Below are positions 7,075 to 15,311 of a stretch of 64,000 nucleotides of DNA, piece by piece. Source of the stretch: Hymenobacter swuensis DY53 (GTDB taxonomy: Bacteria > Bacteroidota > Bacteroidia > Cytophagales > Hymenobacteraceae); NCBI RefSeq assembly GCF_000576555.1, contig NZ_CP007145.1:868001-932000 (forward strand), in the 5' to 3' direction. The notes under the pieces were generated by a model. That model was not told where the DNA came from and did no database searches. It was given only the letters and a program-made list of their open reading frames with translations. A program made the translations under genes and the position numbers. Position 1 is the stretch's first letter. The number at the start of each line of letters is the position of its first letter.

Positions 7075-9771
7075 ATGACATTACTTGCGCGTTGGCAGCA
7101 GCTGTTGGGCATCCGACCCGAAGAGGGGCGTACGGTGGGGCTGTTCTTTCTGCACAACTTTCTGCTGGGCATCGGGACCATTCTGGTGTACGTGGCGGCC
7201 AACGTGATTCTGCTCGAAAATCAGCCGGAACGCAACCTGCCGCTGGCCTACGGGGTGGCCGCGCTGGCTATGGTAGCTGCCGGCCAGGTATACGCGCACT
7301 ATGAGCACCATCTGGGCCTGCAGCGGGTAGCCGTGCGGGTGCTGCTGGCCGTGGTGGTCCTGATGACGGTGATTGGGGTGCTGGTTGCCGTGGGCCACTC
7401 GGTGTGGGCGGCAGTGGCCATCATGACGGGCTACCGCGTGATTTACCTACTCACCAACCTGGAATTCTGGGGCGTGTCGGCAGTGGTGTTTGATGTGCGG
7501 CAGGGGCGGCGGCTGTTCAGCGTCATCAGCTCCGGCGACATGCCCGCCAAGGCCCTGGGTGCTGTGCTGGCGTTGCTGGTGCACCATCACGCGGAGCTGC
7601 TGTGGCTGCTGCTGCTGGCTTTCGGGGCCTATGTGGGGGCGTTGCTGGTGCTGCGTACTACGGGTCGGGAACATCTGGTGGAAGCGCGTTCCGGCGGCCG
7701 GGCCGCGCGGGCGCAAGCCGTGGCCGCACCGCTGCAACGCTGGTTCGGCAGCAGCCGCCTGGTCCTGAGCATGTGCCTGAGCATGCTGGCTATTGCGGCC
7801 GTTACTACCGGCGTGGAATATTCCTTTTTTGTCAACGTCAAGCATCAGTTTCACGACCAGACGCTGGTGATGCGCTACGTCAGCACCGTGCTGGCCCTCA
7901 CCTACTTGGTGGCACTGGTGGTGAAGCTGCTGGTAACCGGCAAGCTGCTTGATGTGCTGGGCGTACGAACGATTTTACTGGCCCTGCCGGCCCTCGTATT
8001 GCTGGGCCTGGGGCTGTTCAGTCAGCATAGCAGCTGGGGGCCGGGTGGCGTCATGCTTTACTTCTGCGCCTTATTCCTGACAATGGAAATCTTGCGGCGG
8101 GCTTTCTTCGACCCAGTGTTTCTGGTGCTGTTTCAGCCGCTGCCCGCTGCCGAGCGGTTGCAGGCGCATACCCTCTCGAAGGGCGTGTATGAGCCCTTGG
8201 GCATGGGTCTGGCTGGTCTGTTGCTGCTGGTGCCTCACTTCTGGCCTAAGCTGGACGCCAACTTTACCTTCGGGTGGATGGCGGTACTGCTAACCGGCGC
8301 AATTTTCATGCTTTACCGTACCTACGGGCACTACCTCGATGAGCTGCACCACGCCGTGAGCCGCCGGTTTGCCCTGCCCCATGAGCTGCCCGCCGCCGGG
8401 CAACCCAACAGCAATAACACGGTATCGGAGGCGGAAACAGAGGCGTTGGTGGCGGCATTAGCCGATAAGCCCACGCGGGCTGCTGCCTTCACGGAGCTGC
8501 AGCACCTGGGCTTGGCCGCACTATCAGTGCTGGTTCGTACGCTGCAAAGCAGTACCGATGCGGTGGTAACGCGGCGGGTGGCGCAACTGTGCGGCCGTCT
8601 GCCCACCGCTCAGAGCCGCGTTACGCTGGTGGCGCTGGCACAGCGGCCCGATTTGGGGCAGCGCGAAGATGCCCTGCGCGCCCTCCGCAACTTTGCCCCG
8701 GAGCCAGCCACTACGCCTGTTTTTCAGGCATTGGTGCAACAGGAGCTACAACTGGCCCGCGAGCTACTGCACGGGCAGGCTACTACGGCAAATCAGCCCG
8801 TGCAGGATGCGCTGGCGTACGAGCTGACGCGGGTGCAGCAGCGCCTGTTTGGGGAGTTGCAGCAGCTCTACGCGCCCCAGGCCATTGCCGATGCGCAGCG
8901 CAGCGTGGCGCACGCCACCCGGGAGCGGCAGGCCAATGCCCTCGAAATCCTGGATAACATCATTCCCCGCCCCATGTACCAAGGGCTCCAGACGCTGCTG
9001 GAAGTGGGCACACCCGCTGCCAAAGCGGCCCGTTTCGACCGGCTGTTGTCAGCTGCTACCACTCCTGGGCCTATTGTGGCCACTATTGTGGAGCGGGGCG
9101 AAACGGCCTTTTCCGATTGGACCGTGAGCCTGGCCCTGCGCTACTGGTCGGCCACTGAGGTGCATTTTGCCCTGCTTCGGCCCCACTTGCATAGTACCAG
9201 CCCACTGGTGCGAGAAAGTGCCTTAGCGGTGCTGGCCCGCTGGGCCGAAACCCAGCCAGCGGCCTACCAGGCGGCCGTTACGCAAGAACCTTCCCTGCCC
9301 GATTTACTTATGAGCCATTCTGCCACTACTGCCCACGTTTCTGCCGCCGACCGGGTGGCTATTCTCCAGCGCACCGCGTTGTTTGCCGCTACGCCCGCCA
9401 ACGTCCTCAGCAGCATTGTGCCCATCATGAAAGAGGTGAGTTTTGGCGCCGGAGAGCAGATCTTTGCCAAGGGCGACTTGGGTACTTCCCTCTTCATCGT
9501 GTCGGAAGGGGAGGTGGGCATTTTTACCGGTTCGCAGCTGCTGGCTACTTTCCGTCCCGGCGACTTTTTTGGGGAACTCGCCCTGCTCGATGCTGAGCCA
9601 CGTTCGGCTACTGCCGTGGCCCAAAGCCCCGTTACAGCCTTCCGCCTCGACCAGGACGATTTCTATGATGTGATGGAGGAGCGGAGCGAAGTGCTGCGCA
9701 ATATTCTGCGCGTCCTCTGCCAACGCCTGCGCAAGCAGAATGAAGCAAGTGAAGTCAAAGCGCAGAAGTAA
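7075..9771 (+). CDS. Transporter-like membrane protein fused to HEAT repeats and a cNMP-binding domain
   Basis: The 898-aa protein has three parts. Residues about 1-430 form some ten to twelve membrane segments resembling the MFS-like ATP/ADP (Tlc) translocase superfamily. Residues about 445-750 are helical, Ala/Leu-rich HEAT-like repeats. The last 140 residues are a cyclic-nucleotide-binding domain, with GEQIFAKGDLGTSLFIV, then FFGELALLDAEPRSATAV, which keeps the Glu and Arg of the phosphate-binding cassette. The chain therefore probably senses cAMP or cGMP at the inner membrane and changes transport or assembly. A GTG at 7012 is in frame but the ATG at 7075 gives the normal N-terminus. It faces an adenylate cyclase operon across a 27-bp inverted repeat. 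Confidence 0.78.
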   Translation: MTLLARWQQLLGIRPEEGRTVGLFFLHNFLLGIGTILVYVAANVILLENQPERNLPLAYGVAALAMVAAGQVYAHYEHHLGLQRVAVRVLLAVVVLMTVIGVLVAVGHSVWAAVAIMTGYRVIYLLTNLEFWGVSAVVFDVRQGRRLFSVISSGDMPAKALGAVLALLVHHHAELLWLLLLAFGAYVGALLVLRTTGREHLVEARSGGRAARAQAVAAPLQRWFGSSRLVLSMCLSMLAIAAVTTGVEYSFFVNVKHQFHDQTLVMRYVSTVLALTYLVALVVKLLVTGKLLDVLGVRTILLALPALVLLGLGLFSQHSSWGPGGVMLYFCALFLTMEILRRAFFDPVFLVLFQPLPAAERLQAHTLSKGVYEPLGMGLAGLLLLVPHFWPKLDANFTFGWMAVLLTGAIFMLYRTYGHYLDELHHAVSRRFALPHELPAAGQPNSNNTVSEAETEALVAALADKPTRAAAFTELQHLGLAALSVLVRTLQSSTDAVVTRRVAQLCGRLPTAQSRVTLVALAQRPDLGQREDALRALRNFAPEPATTPVFQALVQQELQLARELLHGQATTANQPVQDALAYELTRVQQRLFGELQQLYAPQAIADAQRSVAHATRERQANALEILDNIIPRPMYQGLQTLLEVGTPAAKAARFDRLLSAATTPGPIVATIVERGETAFSDWTVSLALRYWSATEVHFALLRPHLHSTSPLVRESALAVLARWAETQPAAYQAAVTQEPSLPDLLMSHSATTAHVSAADRVAILQRTALFAATPANVLSSIVPIMKEVSFGAGEQIFAKGDLGTSLFIVSEGEVGIFTGSQLLATFRPGDFFGELALLDAEPRSATAVAQSPVTAFRLDQDDFYDVMEERSEVLRNILRVLCQRLRKQNEASEVKAQK

Positions 9772-9816
9772 AAAGACACAGAGTTGTGCCTTTTTACTTC
9801 TGCGCTTTGACTTCAC
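9749..9816. terminator. Perfect 27-bp inverted repeat between convergent genes
   Basis: Positions 9749-9775 and 9790-9816 are exact reverse complements around a 14-nt loop. The left arm contains the last codons and the stop codon of the transporter-cNMP gene, so the right arm is an inverted copy of that coding end. The right arm stops 2 bp before the end of the cyclase gene. The left-arm RNA ends in a run of A and the right arm starts with T5, so it can act as a bidirectional terminator. Confidence 0.75.
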
Positions 9817-9818
9817 CA

Positions 9819-10865
9819 CTACGCCACTACCTCGTAAATCATCATGGGCTGGGCCTTATTCTTGAGGGTTACCTCGTGGAGCGGGCGGCATTGGAACGAC
9901 TCCTTTACCCGCTCGTAGGTGGCTTCCGTGATAATAATCTGACCGGGCTGGGCCACGGATTGCAACCGTTGACTCACGTTCACATTGTCGCCGATGACGG
10001 TGTAGTCGAGACGCTTGAGGGAAGCTGAGCCGATGTTACCCGACACCATTTCGCCGGTATTGATACCGATGCTGACCAACGGTTGGTAGGGTCGGCCATC
10101 GGGTAACACGTCCTCGTTGGCCTGCACCACGGCGCGCACGGCTAGGGCTGCGTCCACGGCCCGGTCGAGGTGGTACTCGCCCCGAAAAACGGCCATTACC
10201 GCATCGCCCATAAACTTGTCGATGTAGCCACCCTGCGCAATAACCTCCTTCACCATCTGGTCGAAGTAACGGTTGAGCATGGTGACAATGTCGGCGGGCG
10301 GCAGTACTTCGGAGAGAGACGTAAAGCCGCAGATGTCGATGAAAACCACCGAGGCATCGACCGTTTCGGAGGCCATCAGCGTGTTTTCGAACTCCGGCCG
10401 CCCCACAAAGTTGAGTACGGTTTCATCCACGTACATGCGCAGAATGTTGTTTTCCTGGATGGCCCGTAGCGTCTCGCGCAGCTGCTGTACGTGCTGGGCG
10501 GTCTTGTCCATTGTCAGCTCCAGGTCCAGGAAGTCCACGGGCTTGGTCACGAAATCAAACGCCCCCCGGTTCATGGCCGTGCGGATGTTCTGCATGTCGC
10601 CGTAGGCTGATACCATCACGGTTTTGAGGACTGGATTGGCCTCCTGTAGCTTGCTGAGCAGCGTGAGGCCATCCATTACCGGCATGTTGATGTCGGAGAG
10701 AATGATGTCGAGGTCGGGGTGCTGCTGCAGGGTGTTCAGGGCCTCTTGGCCATTGCTGGCAAACACGAATTCGTACACACTTTCCCGAATCTTGCGCCGG
10801 AACTTCTGCTTGATGAGCAGCTCCAAGTCTGCCTCATCATCAACTACCAGAATCTTAGTTTTCAT
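9819..10865 (-). CDS. Response regulator with class III adenylate cyclase output
   Basis: This 348-aa protein joins a receiver domain (residues 1-118: acidic pair at 9-10, phospho-acceptor Asp58 in LSDINMP, Lys108 in TKPVDF) through a helical linker (118-150) to a class III nucleotide cyclase domain (170-348). Metal ligands are Asp177 in VFIDICGF and Asp221 in KFMGDAV. Lys217 and Asp287 (LDYTVIGD) fit the ATP-selecting pair of adenylate cyclases, and Asn/Arg near 294-300 fit the transition-state residues. Phosphorylation by the adjacent kinase would then change cAMP output. The ATG at 10865 overlaps the end of the lone receiver gene by 11 nt (ATGAAAACTAA), which suggests coupled translation. 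Confidence 0.92.
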   Translation of the reverse strand: MKTKILVVDDEADLELLIKQKFRRKIRESVYEFVFASNGQEALNTLQQHPDLDIILSDINMPVMDGLTLLSKLQEANPVLKTVMVSAYGDMQNIRTAMNRGAFDFVTKPVDFLDLELTMDKTAQHVQQLRETLRAIQENNILRMYVDETVLNFVGRPEFENTLMASETVDASVVFIDICGFTSLSEVLPPADIVTMLNRYFDQMVKEVIAQGGYIDKFMGDAVMAVFRGEYHLDRAVDAALAVRAVVQANEDVLPDGRPYQPLVSIGINTGEMVSGNIGSASLKRLDYTVIGDNVNVSQRLQSVAQPGQIIITEATYERVKESFQCRPLHEVTLKNKAQPMMIYEVVA

Positions 10866-11250
10866 GCTCGGTGAGGTGCAGTAGTTTTTCCTTGAGGGCC
10901 ACAAAATCCACGGGCTTCGAGAGGAAGTCGTTGGCACCCAGGGCCAGGGCCTGCTGGCGGCTGTCGTCGTCGCCGTACGCGGTAATCATCATTACCTGAG
11001 GCGGGGTAGGCGGCGGCGCGCCGTACTCCTGCCGGATGTGGCGCAGCAGTTCCAGCCCACTCATGCCGGGCATGTTGATATCAGATAAAATCAGCACTAC
11101 TTCGGAGGCATGGTCGTGCAGGTAATCCAGCGCTTCCTCACCCGAGTAGGCAAACGAAAAGGTAAATAGCCCGTTGCGGATTTCACGCCGGAACCGTTGC
11201 TCGAACAGCGTCCGCACGTCCTGCTCGTCGTCAACTACCAGTATTTTCAT
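10855..11250 (-). CDS. Single-domain response regulator (CheY-like)
   Basis: A stand-alone receiver of 131 aa. MKILVVDDEQD gives the acidic pocket, Asp57 in LSDINMPGMSG is the phospho-acceptor, MMITAYGD carries the switch Thr, and SKPVDF the conserved Lys. It has no output domain. It sits between the histidine kinase (57 bp upstream) and the receiver-cyclase (11-nt overlap), so it may pass phosphate on, compete for it, or bind the cyclase. Its receiver is clearly related to that of the cyclase (shared VVDDE, RFRREIR/KFRRKIR and SDINMP patterns), which suggests a local duplication. Confidence 0.92.
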   Translation of the reverse strand: MKILVVDDEQDVRTLFEQRFRREIRNGLFTFSFAYSGEEALDYLHDHASEVVLILSDINMPGMSGLELLRHIRQEYGAPPPTPPQVMMITAYGDDDSRQQALALGANDFLSKPVDFVALKEKLLHLTEHEN

Positions 11251-11307
11251 GGGGCTAAAGGTACGGGGTGGAAGATGATAGCGTAACCGTTTTCTAGCTA
11301 CAAGGCG

Positions 11308-12690
11308 TTACTGCCCCGCTGGCAACGTAATAATAAACTCGGTACCCTGGCCTTCCTCCGTTTCCACGGCAAGGGTGCCGGCGTGGCCTTTCGTTACAAT
11401 ATCGTAGCTGAGAGAAAGGCCCAGGCCGGTGCCTTCGCCGGTGGGCTTGGTGGTGAAGAAGGGCTGGAAAATTTTCTGGCGCACAGCTTCCGGAATACCG
11501 GTGCCATTGTCGTGTACGCGCACCTCCACGCCGCCGCCGGGCAGGGCGCGGGTGGCCACGCGTACGGTAGGGGCATAGCCGGTTTCGCCCTGCTCTTTAC
11601 GCTTCTGTACGGCATAAAAGGCATTGGTGAACAGATTGAGCAGCACCCGGCCCAGGTCCTGGGCCACGGCCTCAATTTTGGGGAGGGGAGAAGCAAAATC
11701 GGTTGTGAGCGTGGCATTAAAGGATTTGTCCTTTGCTCGCAGGCCGTGGTAAGCCAGGCGCAGGTATTCGTCGGCCAGCACGTTGAGGTCGGTGGGTTGC
11801 CGCTCGCCGGTACTGGCGCGGGAGTGTTCCAGCATGCCCCGCACGATACTGGCGGCACGCTGTCCGTGGTGGGTAATCTTTTGCAGGTTTTGCTTGAGGT
11901 CGGCCAGCAGCTCGGCTTCCAACTCCTGGTCCCGCTCGGGGCGTTGCTGCTCTTCCTCCAGCTCCATTACCAGCTCGGCACTCACATCGGAAAAGTTGGT
12001 GACGAAGTTGAGCGGATTCTGAATCTCGTGGGCAATACCGGCCGTCAGCTCGCCCAATGAAGCCATTTTCTCGGCCTGAATCAGTTGGGCCTGGGTGGTT
12101 TTGAGCTCTTCCAGCGCGTGTTGCAACTCCTCGGTCTGCAGGGTGAGCGAAGACGTGCGCTCGGCCACCATGCTCTCCAATACCGCATTCTGGGCCGCTA
12201 TTTCGCGTCGTTCCTTTTCCTCCGCTTCCCGCTGCACCCGTTCGGCTTCCAGCTGCTTCTTCTGCTTTCTGGCAATGAGCACGAAGGTCACCAGCCAGAT
12301 GACGGCAAACCCCTGACTATTGCTGAACAGGTTTTTGTACTCGCGCATAAAGCTACTGCTCAAGGTCCCTGACAGCAGTTCAATAGCCGAATATGCCACA
12401 TAGGGTACCACGGCCAGCAGGATGGTCCGGGCCGGCCGGTAATCCTGCACCCGTACCAGCACCAGCACCACCATGGCCATCAGGAACAGCGTGTATATCT
12501 CATCCAACTGGTCCGTCTTCCACTGAATGAGTAGGGAAAACAGGTAGAGCAACAGCCCCGGCACCCAGAAATACCCAATCAGCCGGTTCAGGTGGGGCAT
12601 CCGGGTGGGCAAATCCAGAAACTGCCGCATACTCCGCACTATTACAGCGGCTATGCCCACGGAAATTAAAATAGACGCGTTTACTTCCAT
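11308..12690 (-). CDS. Membrane sensor histidine kinase
   Basis: The 460-aa protein has five hydrophobic segments (about 5-20, 37-55, 64-80, 88-106, 126-141) with almost no periplasmic sensor domain. A charged coiled coil follows (142-208). The dimerisation/phosphotransfer region contains [10 protein letters not shown] with phospho-acceptor His221. The C-terminal ATPase shows VHDNGTGIP (N/G1 boxes), [19 protein letters not shown] (F and G2 boxes). The membrane part may sense a signal inside the bilayer. It heads an apparent three-gene operon with a receiver and a receiver-cyclase, its likely partners. Confidence 0.93.
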   Translation of the reverse strand: MEVNASILISVGIAAVIVRSMRQFLDLPTRMPHLNRLIGYFWVPGLLLYLFSLLIQWKTDQLDEIYTLFLMAMVVLVLVRVQDYRPARTILLAVVPYVAYSAIELLSGTLSSSFMREYKNLFSNSQGFAVIWLVTFVLIARKQKKQLEAERVQREAEEKERREIAAQNAVLESMVAERTSSLTLQTEELQHALEELKTTQAQLIQAEKMASLGELTAGIAHEIQNPLNFVTNFSDVSAELVMELEEEQQRPERDQELEAELLADLKQNLQKITHHGQRAASIVRGMLEHSRASTGERQPTDLNVLADEYLRLAYHGLRAKDKSFNATLTTDFASPLPKIEAVAQDLGRVLLNLFTNAFYAVQKRKEQGETGYAPTVRVATRALPGGGVEVRVHDNGTGIPEAVRQKIFQPFFTTKPTGEGTGLGLSLSYDIVTKGHAGTLAVETEEGQGTEFIITLPAGQ

Positions 12691-12729
12691 GCGGGGAAAG
12701 AGGAGGAGGAACGGGAAATAAAAAAGTGC

Positions 12730-13020
12730 CTACGGCTTGCGCGGAGCTGCCGGCTTGTCATCGGAGCCGCTCAGAAACCGGGGCAAGGGCACAGCCAGCG
12801 TGACAACCGGGTTATCAGTAGAAGTCTGGCGACTGGTTTTGGAGGTGCGCGGCAGTACGCCGGCCAGCTCGCCCAGCTTGCCCAGCACCGTAGGCAGCGT
12901 CAAATGCACGGTCAGGACCTTCTGCGGCGGCGTTTTTGGGGGCTCCGGGGCTTGGCTGTAGCCGGGTAGTCCGACCAATAGCAACGCCAGCGTAAGCCAG
13001 ATACAGTAGGAGCGAGGCAT
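12730..13020 (-). CDS. Small secreted protein of unknown function
   Basis: I do not recognise the family. The 96-aa product starts with a clear signal peptide, MPRSYCIWLTLALLLVGLPG, with cleavage likely after YSQA near residue 24. The mature part is Pro-, Thr- and Lys-rich and ends in DDKPAAPRKP. Upstream in-frame starts exist to 13146 but would place the signal peptide internally. It ends 39 bp before the start of the histidine kinase on the same strand and could be co-transcribed with it. Confidence 0.6.
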   Translation of the reverse strand: MPRSYCIWLTLALLLVGLPGYSQAPEPPKTPPQKVLTVHLTLPTVLGKLGELAGVLPRTSKTSRQTSTDNPVVTLAVPLPRFLSGSDDKPAAPRKP

Positions 13021-13174
13021 GGGAAAGGGGAGATGCGCGGGTAAATATAGGAGTTGCCGGTGGTGCGGCGGCACGGGTGGGCAGTCAGCTGAAAAACAGG
13101 TACGGCCTCTGTCCGCCGCGTCGGCTGCAAACCAACGGCAACGCATACGCCAGATGCTTTTTGCGGGAGGGGCG

Positions 13175-13204
13175 TTGCCTTCCCTGCCGGAGTATTTACC
13201 TTAG
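13175..13204 (+). promoter_or_regulatory. Bacteroidetes-type promoter, probably leaderless
   Basis: TTG at 13175-13177 and TACCTTAG at 13197-13204 are separated by 19 bp, the same spacing as in the tRNA promoter of this window. The ATG of the HEAT-cyclophilin gene at 13212 lies 7 bp after the -7 box, where transcription would begin. Confidence 0.55.
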
Positions 13205-13211
13205 GCCAACC

Positions 13212-15203
13212 ATGACCTACTCTGCTCTTTGTCGGGCTGCGGCTCTTGCGGCTACTGCCGGCGCGGCCTTGCTTACCGCCTGCGCCCCGCGTCCGGCCGC
13301 TTCCTCAGCCGCGGCTGCCACCCAACTCAACCAGTTTGCCACCGACAGCGTCCGGCGGCGCATTGCCACGTTGCAGGACGAGCGTCGGACGGCGGACCTG
13401 CTGCCTTATCTGATCCGCTCCGAAGCTCCTTACCGCCAGGCTGCTGCTGAGGCCCTGGCTTCGGTCCAGGATAAAAAGGCCACTCCACAGCTGCTGGTTG
13501 CGTTGCAGGACCCGGAGTGGCGCGTCCGGCAGCTGGCCGCCTACGCCCTAGGCCAGACGGCCGACTCGACGGCCGAAGCCGGCCTGTTTCAGCGCCTGCC
13601 TCTGGAACCCGAGGCTATGGTGCGGAGCTACGTGCTGGAAGCCCTGGGTCGCTGCACCTCCCGTTCCGGGCTCAATGCGCTTACCCGCCTGCCCAGTTCT
13701 CTGGCTACCGATACGGCTGCCCTCAATGGGCAGGCCTGGGGCCTGTACCGCGCCGGCCTGCGTGGCCTGACATCGGAGGCTGCCGTGGCCCGGCTGGTGC
13801 AGCTGCTGAGCCGCCCAAACCCGGCGGGTGCCCGGCTGGCGGCGGCCAATGCCTTGGCCCGAACCCGGGGGCTGAATCTGGCTCCGTACGCGGCGGCCAT
13901 CGGGGCGGCGGCCCAGCAGGATGCCAGCTACGCCGTGCGCAGCGGCGCGGCCTCGGCCCTTGGCAAAGCTGCCACCGAACCGACGGTGCCCGGGATGCTG
14001 GCCGGCCTCGCCCGCCGCGACCCGGACTACCGCGTGCGGGTGAGTGCCTTGCGGGCAATGAATGCCGCCATGTACGCGCCGGTGAAGGAAGCTGCCTGGG
14101 CTGCCCTCACCGACGACAATGCGCAGGTAGCCCTGGCTGCCGCTGAGTTTTTTCTGGCCCACGCCACCAATGAGCCCGGAATGGTATTTTTGGAAAAGGC
14201 CAACCGACTGAGCCAGTGGCGGGTGCGGGCTACGCTGCTGGCGGCCGCCCTGCGCCAGCCCGGCGAGGAGCGGGCCGCTATCCGGAATGCCGTACAGGAG
14301 CGGTACGCAGCAGCTACTGATAACTATGAGAAAGGCTATCTGCTGAAGGCGCTGGGCGAGGATCCTACCGCATTTGATTTCGTGCAGCGGGCCACGTTTG
14401 CCCCCAATCAGGCCGTTGTTATTGGCACTTACGGAATGGAAGCGTTGGTTGCCATGCGTCACCACGCGGATTTCCCGGCGGCCCGCTACCCTGAGTTTGC
14501 TCTGACGCTGCGCCGGGGCGTGCTCAGTAATGACGTGGCCGTGATGGGTACCGCCGCCGAAGCCATTCGGGACCCGAAGCTGAATCTGCGCCGCCTGCTG
14601 CCTAGTGCTGACTTTCTGGTGCAGGCTCGCAACCGGCTGGTGCTGCCCCGCGACCTGGAAGCCTGGCAGTCATTGCAGCAAACCATCGACTTTCTGCAGA
14701 ACCGCCCGGCCACGCCTTCACCCGTTGCGGCCGCCGCCACCCACCCCATCGACTGGGCCGTGGTGGCTACTATTCCGGCCGCTCAGCGGGTGGTGGTGCG
14801 TACCAGCAAGGGCGACGTGTTTATGCAACTGCTGGTAGAGCAAGCCCCTGGCTCCGTGGCCAGCTTTGTCACGCTCACGCAGCAGGGATTCTACAACGGC
14901 AAAAACTTCCACCGCGTAGTGCCCAATTTTGTGGCCCAGGGCGGCTGTCCGCGCGGCGACGGGTGGGGCAGTTCCGACTATAACCTGCGCTCCGAATTTG
15001 CTGATCTGCACTACGGGACCGGTGCCGTGGGTCTCGCCTCTGCTGGCAAAGACACCGAAAGCTGCCAGTGGTTTATCACCCACTCGCCCACGCCTCACCT
15101 GGATGGCCGCTACACCATTTTTGCCCAAGTGGTGCAGGGAATGGACGTCGTGAGTCGTCTCGAAATTGGGGACCGGATAGAGAAGGTGGAGTTGGTGAAA
15201 TAA
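13212..15203 (+). CDS. HEAT-repeat lipoprotein with C-terminal cyclophilin peptidyl-prolyl isomerase
   Basis: The 663-aa protein begins with a lipoprotein signal (AGAALLTACAP, lipobox Cys near residue 21). Residues about 50-510 are helical HEAT repeats, for example DPEWRVRQLAAYALGQ. The last 145 residues are a cyclophilin domain with FHRVVPNFVAQGG, holding the catalytic Arg and the Phe and Gln of the pocket, and CQWFITH and PHLDGRYTIF. The usual Trp and the second active-site His are replaced by His and Tyr, as in many bacterial cyclophilins. It probably acts as a periplasmic scaffold-plus-foldase tethered to a membrane. The frame is open to 13077 but the signal peptide fixes the start at 13212. 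Confidence 0.88.
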   Translation: MTYSALCRAAALAATAGAALLTACAPRPAASSAAAATQLNQFATDSVRRRIATLQDERRTADLLPYLIRSEAPYRQAAAEALASVQDKKATPQLLVALQDPEWRVRQLAAYALGQTADSTAEAGLFQRLPLEPEAMVRSYVLEALGRCTSRSGLNALTRLPSSLATDTAALNGQAWGLYRAGLRGLTSEAAVARLVQLLSRPNPAGARLAAANALARTRGLNLAPYAAAIGAAAQQDASYAVRSGAASALGKAATEPTVPGMLAGLARRDPDYRVRVSALRAMNAAMYAPVKEAAWAALTDDNAQVALAAAEFFLAHATNEPGMVFLEKANRLSQWRVRATLLAAALRQPGEERAAIRNAVQERYAAATDNYEKGYLLKALGEDPTAFDFVQRATFAPNQAVVIGTYGMEALVAMRHHADFPAARYPEFALTLRRGVLSNDVAVMGTAAEAIRDPKLNLRRLLPSADFLVQARNRLVLPRDLEAWQSLQQTIDFLQNRPATPSPVAAAATHPIDWAVVATIPAAQRVVVRTSKGDVFMQLLVEQAPGSVASFVTLTQQGFYNGKNFHRVVPNFVAQGGCPRGDGWGSSDYNLRSEFADLHYGTGAVGLASAGKDTESCQWFITHSPTPHLDGRYTIFAQVVQGMDVVSRLEIGDRIEKVELVK

Positions 15204-15234
15204 ACCTGAAGAGATATACCGCTGTTGCAACGCC

Positions 15235-15293
15235 CCACTCCATTATGCAGCAGTAGGGTGCGACGCTTACCCTACTGCTGCGTAATGGAGTGG
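15235..15293. terminator. Long hairpin between convergent genes
   Basis: Arms 15235-15259 and 15269-15293 match in 24 of 25 positions around a 9-nt loop. It lies between the stop codons of the HEAT-cyclophilin gene (plus) and the FG-GAP gene (minus), so it can terminate both. No T-run follows on either side. Confidence 0.65.
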
Positions 15294-15311
15294 AGTACAT
15301 ATAGAAAAGGT

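Noticed and set aside
9749..9816. MITE interpretation of the 27-bp inverted repeat
   Set aside because: No target-site duplication, and the left arm is coding sequence of the gene itself.
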